NCBI RefSeq assembly: GCF_021134715.1
Contig: NC_060028.1
Span: 2,006,501-2,070,500 of the forward strand
DNA from: Daphnia pulex
Taxonomy: Eukaryota > Arthropoda > Branchiopoda > Diplostraca > Daphniidae
DNA: 64,000 nucleotides
Direction: 5' to 3'
In this document: positions 25,501 through 35,500 of the stretch, piece by piece
How the letters are laid out: each line of letters opens with the position of its first letter
Numbering within the stretch: position 1 is the stretch's first letter
Made by a program: the position numbers and the translations under genes
The notes under the pieces: model-generated
What the model was told of the DNA's origin: nothing
Databases searched by the model: none
What the model saw: the letters and a program-made list of their open reading frames with translations, nothing else

Positions 25501-26459
25501 CTACAAAAATGGAATGAGATACCCCTCTTTGTAGATTTCTTTCAAAAGACATTTTCCCTGGGCATCTGTAGCCCATTCAAAGGAAGGATTCCCTTCGTTA
25601 AGTATTACAGCAATAGGCATGATGGCTGGGAATGAGTTTTTCCAGATAGATTCTAGTCGATAACGTGTCAGGTCTTCCTCACCTCCCAACTTGTTGAAAA
25701 TGGTATGAAATGCAGGTGATTGAGTTGTTTCATCACTGATAAGAGGTATGAGCTGCTCCTGTAAGATGGTAGAGTACAGAAGATGAACTTGTTAATTTCA
25801 CAAACAATTATTACTGATTTTAAATAAATTACCTTTACTTGCTGTAATTTCTTGTCGTGATGTTGATGAATGGCGTCAGAAACACACAGCAGTGCCTCAA
25901 ATGGCAAATAGAACTGTTGCCTGAGTCTCAATAATGCGGCTGCTTCCCATTCAACATCAGTTACACTTGTTGGATTCCAAATTGCAGCAGCATCTGCCAT
26001 GCATTCCAAACTTGCAGAATGACGGAGAAAATTTGAACTGTCATCACTGTCTTCCAAGTCCATGTTTGTTATCGCTTCTGTGTCTTCCAAATTACTTTGC
26101 TCTGCGTCACCAGTCTGAAGTTCTGGTTCAAGAACATTGGCTGAAATAAATTTTCAAATGTGGTACAATTAACATAGAAATTTTTAGGCTGCCATTTTAG
26201 TATAAACTAATGTATGATTACCGTTATCTAACACATGGTTTTGTAGATTTAAAACACTCCCGTGTTTTTTATGCCAGTGGACCTTGAATGAATTGTACAC
26301 TAAGTAAGTCTGGTTGCAATTCGGATACTTGCACTGCACTGAAAAATTGGACGAAAAATAGTGGAATACTCAGATGTGGTGGAAAAAATTTATTGGAGTT
26401 GTCAAATCGATTAACTGGGGACACATTTGACACTTGACTGCGGTACATTTAGCAGCCAT
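25501..26459 (-). pseudogene. C2H2 finger and helical-domain gene relic inside copy 1
   Basis: Three minus-strand exons join in phase: 26222-26338 (C2H2 finger CKYPNCNQTYLVYN then FKVHWHKKH), 25833-26140 (acidic linker, then WEAAALLRLRQQFYLPFEAL) and 25501-25758 (EQLIPLISDETTQS..., stop at 25501). An ATG at 26459 starts a Cys-rich stretch (MAAKCTAVKCQMC) that meets a stop before the finger exon, so the first junction is unclear. The helical part has a close relative at 29724-30240 in copy 2. Further exon-like pieces follow downstream (YNNYWVGFDLASQQHKP near 25450-25495, and IISPLLDGTPLVAVKMLPAI near 25325-25390), but their frames do not join, which suggests decay. The layout recalls finger/SAM multicopy genes of other animals, from memory only. 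Confidence 0.5.
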
Positions 26460-27214
26460 TTTAGTCTGAACAATAGATCACTAATTGATAGTATATGAGG
26501 TTGCGCTATAGCTCACTAATAAAACAAATCAGCTCGGAGCAAAGTCATGCCACTATTCTAACTAATACTACTTATTCCTTGTAACCTACTAAACCGCAAT
26601 GATGTGAAAACATACTTACAGTTTTGTATGTGACTAACCTACAACTGATTACTTTTTTCAGTCAAACTGCTAACCCCTTTTCCTACTGAACTTTCTGAAC
26701 TAGTGATCAAAGATACTGAATTTTTCACACTACTTATAACAAAAGTACTACATTTTTAGAAACTACTAGCTATAACCTACATTGCTTTTATTATTGATTA
26801 CTTTTTAAAATCAAACTACTAACCCTACCTGAACATACTGTATTTTTCAGACTACTAACTAAATCTTTATAAACTGCTGGACCGACCTACTGAACAGAAC
26901 TATGCCTACTAACAGTTTCGCTAAGAATAACGTAAAAAGTAGGCAAATGAATGGTTAGTAGAAAAATTGAACTTAAGCAAGTACAGTAAAATACTGAATT
27001 GCGTTTCAGTACCATACTGAAGGGTACTGAAACTGTTAGGGGTGTGTAGGTACTGGAAATCGGTAAAATAAGCAGTTTAACGCGGCTGTGTAAGAATAAA
27101 AGACAGCGATTTCTTTTCTTGTCTTTTTCTTTTGTATATTATGCTCGATAGCGTTCACCGCAGCAGCAGTATCTATACACACACACTATATACACTATAT
27201 ATGCTGTCTATATA

Positions 27215-28987
27215 CAGTCGTGGCTGAAAGTTTGTATACCTTGTGCTCCAAAACCCGCCTTTTTACTCTGTATTGGCGGATAGTTTTAGCCTATCGCAAA
27301 GAAAAGGGGGTGTTATTTGTTCAAATTTTTCTTTTATTACCCAAACCCCTCTACCCATTTTTACTTATCCCTTCCTGTTAGCATCCATTACTATTTTACC
27401 GCAATGCTGAAAATGGTTAAGCAACCTTTTTTAACTTAAATGGCAATCAGGTCACCATTCATCAGTCTAAACTGGGAAGTATCGACATGAATAATAACGG
27501 CATTCAGACCCCGCGCTTGAGTGAAGCTGAGAAAGGAATGATAATCGGATATCATTTAAGTGGCCACACCGTTCGCGAAATTTCTCAAATTCTTCGTCGG
27601 ACAAAAGCAACCGTTTACAAGTGGATTACTAGATTTAGAAATGAGGGAAATGCTGGCTTTAAAGTGAGGAATCGTAGTGGAAGACCACGTGAAACTGACG
27701 AAGCCTGTGACCAGAGGATTGTTGCGGCTGGTAACGGAGCCACATTTTTTTATTTTGTTTGTTCGCTCGATTTGAATTTTTCTTTTTATTAGCTATCATA
27801 AGTCCCTTTGACACGTCGGAAGAGATAAGAGAGACGGCGGAAGCATTTAATATCTCCAACCGTACCGTGAGAAGCCGCTTATTAGAGGCCGGCCTTCATG
27901 CGAGAACTCCAAGTGTCAAAAACTTTTTGAAGGAAACGCATCGAGCAAATCGCATAAAATTTGCAAGAGAACACATTCATTATAACTTGGATTTTTGGCG
28001 TAAAGTAATTTGGTCCGACGAAAAAACGTTCGTGTCTTCCGGCCGCCCCCCGCAATACGTCAGAAGGATGGATGGAACTCGGAATGATTCCGCGAATCTT
28101 GCGCGCAACCTCTGGTCAACCAGAAAATCGGTGAATGTATGGGGCTGTGTAACGTACGACGGCCCAGGAGTGCTGCATAGGATTGAAGGTAAACTGGAAA
28201 GTAGGCAATATCTTGAAATACTAAAAACAAAAATGCGGCCGTTCGCCGTCCAAAAGTTTCCGCTTCCAGCCGTAGCCGACGATGTTAATGAATTCCGCTT
28301 TTTCCAGCATGATGGGTAATAAGGAAAGGGTTAAAAAGGAACAAATAATGATAAAACTAATACAAAATAATTTTTTTTTTAGTTGTCCCAGTCACAAAGC
28401 AAGGATAGTTCAAGACTGGCTAAGAGGAGAGGCTCTAGAGGAGCATCGCATCAAGACTCTTTGGTGGCCGGCGTACAGCCCAGATTTAAATCCTATCGAA
28501 AACTTCTGGGGCTTTATGGTTCGCAATATGGGCCAGATGGAAGTCAACAATGCTGAAGACGTGTATGATTGGATTTTTCAATTTTGGGAAGTAATGGAAA
28601 ACAATCAAGCTTATTGGCAAAGTTTGATTGAATCAATGCCAACCAGATTAGCTAGAGTTCTTGAGTTAAATGGCGACATGACTGAATATTGAATAAATTC
28701 AATGACAAACGAATGCATAGGCTACCTTGAAATTTCTTTATTTTGTATGGGGAATTGTACGTAAAGAATGATTAAGGTTGCTTAACCATTTTCAGCATTG
28801 CGGTAAAATAGTAATGGATGCTAACAGGAAGGGATAAGTAAAAATGGGTAGAGGGGTTTGGGTAATAAAAGAAAAATTTGAACAAATAACACCCCCTTTT
28901 CTTTGCGATAGGCTAAAACTATCCGCCAATACAGAGTAAAAAGGCGGGTTTTGGAGCACAAGGTATACAAACTTTCAGCCACGACTG
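27215..28987 (+). mobile_element. Complete Tc1/mariner-superfamily transposon
   Basis: 1773 bp, flanked by the TA target duplication (27213-27214 and 28988-28989). Terminal inverted repeats of 214 bp (27215-27428 and 28774-28987) begin CAGTCGTGGCTGAAAGTTTG, a Tc1-like terminus, and I saw no mismatch between the arms. The interior encodes one transposase on the plus strand with no disabling mutation. Identical long arms and an intact gene point to recent insertion. Confidence 0.95.
27487..28692 (+). CDS. Tc1-like DDE transposase with two introns
   Basis: Exons 27487-27730, 27793-28315 and 28383-28692 join in frame to 358 residues. The 62- and 67-nt introns are GT-AG. The N-terminal half holds two helix-turn-helix segments (LSEAEKGMIIGYHLSGHTVR then ISNRTVRSRLLEAGL) with GRPRE between them, as in Tc1 proteins that bind the inverted repeats. 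The catalytic triad is VIWSDEKTF, then FFQHDG|CPSH, then SPDLNPIENFW. Between the second Asp and the Glu I count 39 residues, five more than the usual 34 of Tc1. The extra residues fall in the WLRGEALEEHRIK loop. The second intron lies one residue after the second catalytic Asp. The enzyme would cut and paste the element at TA sites in the nucleus. Confidence 0.93.
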
Positions 28988-28989
28988 TA

Positions 28990-29338
28990 TGTAGGTGGTG
29001 CTGCTGTATTTGTCGTCGCAATCTGCTGCTCCTGTGTTTGAATAGACAGCAACCGCGAAAGCATCGATGCGTTATGTGACGACTGCTATATAGCTGCGCT
29101 GCTGTGCCGTGCCGAAAGAATAAACAGCAGCAGCACACGGCGCTCTATTCTTTCTCGAACTGCTGCTGTGAGCCGAGAGCTGATGTTGGCAAACAATTTC
29201 TCTTTGCTGCTGGTTATATAGGCTAGATATACGTAGATAGATGTATATATTTCCCCTTTTTTTCATTCGTGTTTTTATTTTCCATTCGTTTATAGATGTA
29301 CAAAACATCGGGAGCAGCAGCTCTGATGCCACCGCGAG
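28990..29338. other. Short AT- and CTG-rich spacer between two transposons
   Basis: The sequence matches the surrounding AT/CTG-rich background (GTGCTGCTG, TATATAGG, CAGCAGCAG). No gene or terminal repeat is seen. Confidence 0.5.
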
Positions 29339-29512
29339 TGCACAGCAGCGGTAGAATACTTACCTTAACATACTTTAGTGGGCCAGGATTACTTACAAGA
29401 CGAAACTACTTACGAGCTTAACATACTTAAATAGTTTTTTCAAACTTACATTTTGTAAGTAACGAGTAAGCATGTAAGTATGTGCCTCCAACATACTTGA
29501 ATAAAAGAAAAG

Positions 29513-29579
29513 CCTTCTGTAGGAATCGAACACGGGTCTCTCGCATCACAGTCAGATGCTGATCCGCTGTGCCATTCTT
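29513..29579 (-). pseudogene. tRNA-like relic
   Basis: The minus strand shows an A-box-like TGGCACAGCGGAT, a perfectly paired 5-bp stem GCATC/GATGC, and a B box GTTCGATTCC at tRNA-like spacing, followed by TTTTCTTTT. The T stem and acceptor stem do not pair, so it is not a working tRNA. It may derive from a tRNA gene or a SINE head. Confidence 0.35.
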
Positions 29580-29723
29580 GATATGATTTAACTAATTAAA
29601 TAACCGTTATGAATCAACGGGGGGGTTTAGGACTTAGAGATTTTTATGTCCAAACATTATATTCAATTTTCTCTCCTAAAGCGGCGAGCATGTGCCCTTA
29701 TTCATTTTTTTCACAAAAATGAT

Positions 29724-30240
29724 TTACAGGAAAGCTGCTTTAAACTCGGTACTAATACCAGTTCCTTCAGTAGATATAAATAGGGCAGCAAATTTTTCCT
29801 ACAATTAATGAAAAAAAGGAGTTATATTCCTTAAACAAGTGGTTTACATGTATTCTAGAGTTCTACCTGAACGATGGCCATATTTCTTGAATAATGCTCA
29901 TGGATGGACTGAGAAACAAAGAGCAGGGCCTCGTAGGTCAGGAAATATCTTTGTCGCAACATAAGTAGCAAGCCAGCCTCCCATTCAAATTCACTAAACG
30001 CAGCACCATGAGTGAAAAGGAGGGATTCAATTTCACGATGAGCAGCAGGAACCAAATTTTGCTGGCCAAAATGTTGGGGTTGTTGTTCGTGATCAAAATC
30101 ATGCCTATCTTCAGCTGATGATTGTTCAAGACCAGCCCTGACGCCATCAGTTGTGTTACTACTAGCAATAACAACATCTTCAATGGACGTGGGATCACTA
30201 GCCTCGTCGACTAACAAGTTGAATCCAGTAGTCGATATAT
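29724..30240 (-). pseudogene. Remnant of the copy-1 gene family inside copy 2
   Basis: Two minus-strand exons, about 30240-29867 and 29798-29724, join in phase 0 with GT-AG sites. The first ends in WEAGLLLMLRQRYFLTYEAL followed by LFVSQSIHEHY, closely paralleling WEAAALLRLRQQFYLPFEAL then LCVSDAIHQHH in copy 1. The second (EKFAALFISTEGTG then ISTEFKAAFL) parallels EQLIPLISDETTQS then PAFHTIF and stops at 29724. The finger and SAM-like exons are absent. The 5' limit is not clear. It is evidently an internal-deletion derivative. Confidence 0.55.
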
Positions 30241-30604
30241 ATAGGCTAAGCTCAATCAAATTTCAAAAGTGAGCAAAAGTACAAGTACAAAGTACAAGTA
30301 TGTTATTAGCTGTTTAAGTATGTATACGACGAAAATAAGTATGAAAAATAGGTATAAGTATGTTCGTCCAATATACTTACAAATTTACAATACTTACAAA
30401 TAGTTGAACATACTTACAACTCCCTAAACTACTTGATATTTAAAACAGATAGTGCTTGCAAGTATGAAAATGAGTTGTAAGTACGTTAAAAAATATTTCA
30501 AGTAGGAAATTTTCCAAATTAAGTATGAAAAAAGCCCTACTTGACAAATTCAGTACTTTTAACCTACTAACATACTGGAAATTAAGTATGTTACCGCTGC
30601 TGTG

Positions 30605-31840
30605 TGATAGTCGTTTGTTTCTATTTATCCGGCGGCTGCTGTGCTGCTGGATGCGCGGCTATTATTTAGCCTATATATATATACTGTCAATAGTATAATG
30701 CAGTGCATCCAACGACGGTAGCCTAATTGGGGAAGACGGCTATATAGTGAATGGCGGATATATACCTAATACCTAGCCTATATATAAAAGAAAAGAATTA
30801 AGTATATATACAGTATGTAGCATTGTAGCTATACTATAAGGAAAATGTGATAGGCTACTGTTTAATAAGCTTATAAACAATCAACTTTTATTGCATTTCG
30901 AAAGAAACTGATCACGTAGGCCTATGTATACAGAATATTAGATATCTAGTAGGTATATTATAGTCCGCTGTACATGCTGTAGGCCTACATGCTGTACTTT
31001 TCTATGTATGCGGTTCCTGGAAATAAAAACAGCTGGCTTCTAGCTGTTGAGCATCACAGCAGACTGATGCGTCACGTTAAAGGAGGATTTGTTGCGCTGT
31101 ATATAATATGTACAGTATATATATTCTCCGTCTTGTATTTTATACATGCTATCCTTATATAGCCTACACATCTCAAGTAGGCTATTTGCGTTGGCCATAT
31201 TGTTGAGGCGGCTGCCGTGATGTTATACTCGCAACATCTATAGCGCGAGGAATTCTATATAGGCATATATATTCTATCAATTTATTTCTATATACAGCAG
31301 CAAAAATGAAAGCCGGTTAGTTGAGCATAGATATAATAGTCACTATAATATTGGAGCATGCTGGATATATAATTTAGGATATGCTTTCCTTTTCCACTTG
31401 TTGAGAAATGTTGCTCGTCGTTTTACCATCGTGCTGGATATTATATAATACATATTATATCGAGTATATATAGGTAGAAGTCGAAATGGCTCGACAGTAT
31501 CTTAGATTAGTTGAAGAATTGAAAAGGAGAAGAAGCTCAATTTATTAGATCGTCTTGAGATTTTTCATTAGGCCTATGTGCTGTGTAATAGTTTTCTTCG
31601 GAACAAGCAATTCTTCGGATATATACCTCTATAGTATTCATATAGCAGCTTCAAGATTTTCTTGAAAAGTTGAATATATGACGCGCTCTAATATGTTCAA
31701 GTTTCGGCATATTTTGACAGATGCCAGCAGAGGAATAATATTATTTAGATTATTCATTTGTGGAATCCCAGCACTCGTCTCCTTCTTCCCTGGAAATAAA
31801 GCAAAGATGCATAATAATATTAAAGATATATATAAAAGGG
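30605..31840. other. AT-rich spacer with TAGGCCTA palindromes
   Basis: TATATA-rich, with CTGCTG triplets and TAGGCCTA at 30917, 30980 and 31569. No coding exon is seen. The composition switches to GC-richer retrotransposon sequence at about 31.84 kb. Confidence 0.5.
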
Positions 31841-32246
31841 CATGGACTCGGTGACCGAGTATGGCCCAGTGTATTAGCGAGACGGAGTGATATCACAGTT
31901 AGGGAGTATACAGAGAGAGAAGGAAAAGAGGGCAGTAAAAGCTTGTCAAAAAAAATTTGGAAAACAGACCTGAGGCACAAAACTAAAGGGGAAAGCAACG
32001 GCCGCAAGCTACTGTTGTAAAACGGGCAGAAAGGGAAAGAGGACCAGCTTGGCCCCCCCTCTCCCTAGCCCGAACAGCCCCGGCGCCAGACGCCACCGTT
32101 TATAGATGTGGGCACCGGGTGTAGCCGAGACCTAGGTCGGATGCCGGCGCCACCCCGTTTGCTGGGGGAAAGCGCACAACTCGACACTATTTGCCGCCCA
32201 GCGCCTCCGTTTATAGGAGTGAGGCGGTAAAGTTGCGAGGAGCTAC

Positions 32247-32370
32247 GAATTAGGGAGGAGCACACAAACGCGGAACAACCAGAGCCTGTGGTTAAACGAA
32301 AGGAGCAAACGAATTAGGGAGGAGCACACAAACGCGGAAACAACCAGAGCCTGTGGTTAAACAAGACTGT
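32247..32370. repeat. 64-bp tandem duplication in the LINE 3' UTR
   Basis: The segment starting GAATTAGGGAGGAGCACACA at 32247 recurs at 32311, with one A inserted in the second copy (CGGAAACAACC against CGGAACAACC). It gives about 1.9 copies. The neighbourhood also has repeated CGTTTATAG motifs (near 32097 and 32208). Confidence 0.85.
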
Positions 32371-32502
32371 GGGGCTGAGAGATTCGCGAGATGGGCAGAT
32401 TTAAGAAACAGAGAGTTTTCGGCTAGAGGCTGGGCGCCGGCAGCCTAGATGAGCAGCACCGGTCTGCGAATCAGGAGCCAGCGCGGCAACTGCCGAGGGT
32501 GC

Positions 32503-35500
32503 CTAGACCCCAGCGAGAGACAGAGGCAAAGCGGAAGGAAGCCTTCCGAGCCCTGCGTTGGGCATGGGGGTATGTTCCTGGATGGTTCTGAAAACGGGGC
32601 TCGCGTTGCTGCACAGCCGCTTCGTCTTGGACAGGTAGCGGATGAAGGCGTTCCAGATGAGGCTAGACTGGGAGAGAGCCAGTAGTGGAGGGGGCCAAAC
32701 GACCTTGGAGGTCACGCACGCCGAGATCAGCTTTCCTCTGAGAGATGAGAACCTTGGGCAATCAAACAAAAAGTGAAAGGTGTTTTCATCTGGCCAACCA
32801 CAATCACAAGAGGTGGCTGTAGCGTATCCTAGGCGAAAAAGATGGTGATTGAGGCGACAGTGGCCTGTAATAAGTTGGTTGGCCAATACGTTTGACCTCA
32901 GCATGAGGAGGGAGCGGGCGGCAAATACGTCGGGAAAAAAGCTGCGAGTGGTAGACCCGGATTTCGCGGTCATCCACTCATTGTTCCACACAGCGAGAAG
33001 ATGATCTTTGACGGAATTTTTCCAGAACTTGGGGGAGAAGGTGGGGAGAACCATCAAACAAATAGACGTAAATTTCGCCCGGCTTACAGCAAGGAGGAAT
33101 CCGGCCGACGACGGATGGGCCGCAAGAAACAGATGGCAGAAAGGGCCTAGGGCTGAGAGAGAAACCAGAGCCGTAACTTCTTCTGGGTAGAGAGGAGTCG
33201 CAGGGAGAAGAATGGATGAGCTGGCAGACAGGAATAGGTTGCAGGATGAGTAGGAAGGTTGTGAGGCCTGTATGAATTTCAAGGCTTTTAGAAGTGAGAT
33301 ACAGCTAGCCTGGCGATGTGAGATTGAGCTTGGAAGGGACGCCTCATACACAGACTTGATTCCTAAGCTGTCAGTGGCCACGACGGCAAAACTGGGGTTG
33401 GAACTTGAGCAAAAGGTAGCGACAAAAAGTTGGAGAGTGCCGGGGACACTTGGAAGCAACGGTACCATTACAGAGGGGATGGTGGAGCTGCAAATTTTTA
33501 GATTCCATGGAGGATGACTTGCCGAGTGTGGCAAGCTAGAGAGTTCAGTTTTTGGAGAGACAGCCAGGGAGGGGAGATGTTTACAGATGATCTCTTTGGC
33601 AGAGCTTGCAAAAGGGGCGTTAGCAGGGACTGAGATAAAACGACACGCCGCAATTTCCAGTAGTCTGAGTTCAATAGGAAGGAGGTTGGAAAGAAGAACT
33701 AGGGATGAATAGGGGGCTGATCTGAATGTACCAGTAATCATACGACAGAGCGAAAGGTGAAAGGATCTGAGTTTTTTTACAACTGCTTTAGTTCTTATCG
33801 CAGAGATCCAGACCGAGGCGCCATAGGAGAAAATAGGCTCAACCACTGTGGAATATAAAAAACGCAGGCGATGGCCATCGGAGCCGAAGGTTTGGCGAAT
33901 ACAGCTATTGGCAGCAAACATGGCCCGCTTGGCCGACACGATTTTCCCTTGTAGATGTCTGTGCCATTTCAGGTTGGGGTCCAAAGTAAGACCAAGATAA
34001 GAGGCATCAAGTGAAGGGGCAATCTGAACCCCCTTTATGGATAAAACAAGTGGCTCGCTCGACCCGGGTGAACTCTTTCGGGCAAAAATCATGAACACCG
34101 TTTTGCCCGCATTTAGCTGGAGTTTCCTTGATTCCAGCCAAGCCCCCATGTGATCGCAGACGGTCTGCAAATTTTTGGTCGCCACGAGAGGGTCTTTGTG
34201 AGTCGTGGCGATCGCGAGGTCGTCAGCGAAACCGCCCATTTTGACTGGAAAATGAGGGAAGGAGAGTTTAAAAATATCGTCAATTAGGACGTTCCATAGG
34301 AAAGGAGATAGCACTCCTCCCTGAGGACAGCCAAGGCTCACGGGGTGCTCAGAGGACAAATCGCCAATGGAGAGAACCGCCGACCTGTTCTTAAGGAAAC
34401 TGGAGATTATGTTGACAAGATAGGTTGGGCAGCCACGGCTGGAAAGCGCTGCAATAATAGCTGGGTGCCAGGCCGAGTCGAACGCACTCTTGATGTCTAG
34501 GAAAGCAGCGGCTGCGACCTTTTTCTCTGAGAAAGCTGATTCAATGAAGGAAATAAAAGAGTGAGCTGCTGAGTCCGTAGATCTATTTTCTCTGAATCCA
34601 TGTTGGCAGTCGTTTAGCCAGTCGTGGGAGTTTGCGAACCAGAGCAGGCGCCCAAGCACGACTTTCTCGAAAATCTTCGCAAGATTAGACACCAGACTGA
34701 TAGGCCTGAAGCTGTTTAAGCTGGTATAGTCCATCTTGTTGGGTTTGCCAATTACCACTACCTTTGATCGCTTCCAGGTGGAAGGAAAGACGCGCAGCTG
34801 CAAGCAAGCGTTAAGAATCGCTGAAAGATAGAGCTTAATTTCCGGTAGACTGAGAATGAGTAACTCAGCAGAGATGCCATCAGATCCGGGGGCAGCTTTT
34901 GGGTTCAGAGATCGCAGAGCCGCCTCTAGCTCCCAGTCGGAGATGACAGGCGGGGGGTCATAGACGGGGAGTGAGAGTGAGCGGACGACGGAGGCCTCTA
35001 GTTCTAGGTGGTAAGAGTTAGAAGGAGGCTCAACTGGGAAAAAGTGACTGGCACAACCTTTCGCAATGGTTGCAGGGTCAGACGAAAGCTTGCCGTCGAC
35101 GAGCAGTTTTCTTGGGAGGGGAATAGACTTAGATTTGCCCATGAAAGGAGATAGGGCGCGGAACGTGTCGCTGGATGAGGCGGATAGCCTGAGTTTGGCC
35201 CATTCTGCACACTTTGCAGAGCGCAGGGCTTTCTGGTAGCTGGCTTTGCTCTGGCAATAGTTCAGTTTATTTTGGAGATGAGACTTTTGGGCAGACCAGG
35301 CTCTGTATAGAGAGCGAGTTTTTGAGCGGAGTGCACATAGTTCCCTGGACCACCAGGGCATGGATTTCGCTCTCGGCAGCACTGGCCGAAAAGTTTTAGC
35401 CGCCTGCGCGCACGAGTGCATAGAGGTGACTAGAACGTTAATGTGTTCCTCGACTTCTGATTCGGAAGTACACGTAAGAGAGCGAGGCCAGGTCGTCGAG

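Larger units (their letters stand above)
23681..27090. mobile_element. Copy 1 of an apparently undescribed TIR DNA transposon family
   Basis: The left end reads CACAGTGGCGGTA...TACTT and the right end, reverse-complemented, reads CACAGCCGCGTTA...TGCTTATTTTACCGATTTCCAG. The element is flanked by TA (23679-23680 and 27091-27092), a 2-bp target duplication. Both ends are related to those of the element at 29341-30604. The outer ~300-500 bp on each side are filled with CTACT, TACTTA and ACTGAA-like motifs that change orientation across the element. The interior carries a multi-exon gene relic on the minus strand (C2H2 finger, helical domain, SAM-like exon). I recognise no known transposase, so either the gene is the element's own unfamiliar protein or it was captured. 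Boundaries rest on terminal similarity and the duplication, not on an empty site. Confidence 0.6.
29341..30604. mobile_element. Copy 2 of the undescribed TIR transposon family, shortened
   Basis: The left end is CACAGCAGCGGTAGAATACT and the right end, reverse-complemented, is CACAGCAGCGGTAACATACT: 13 identical terminal bases, then imperfect similarity. TG at 29339-29340 and 30605-30606 is a 2-bp target duplication. Both subterminal regions (about 29350-29510 and 30290-30590) are dense arrays of TAAGTATG and its complement CATACTTA. The 1264-bp copy contains a two-exon remnant of the gene carried by copy 1 and a tRNA-like relic. It is too small to be autonomous. Confidence 0.65.
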
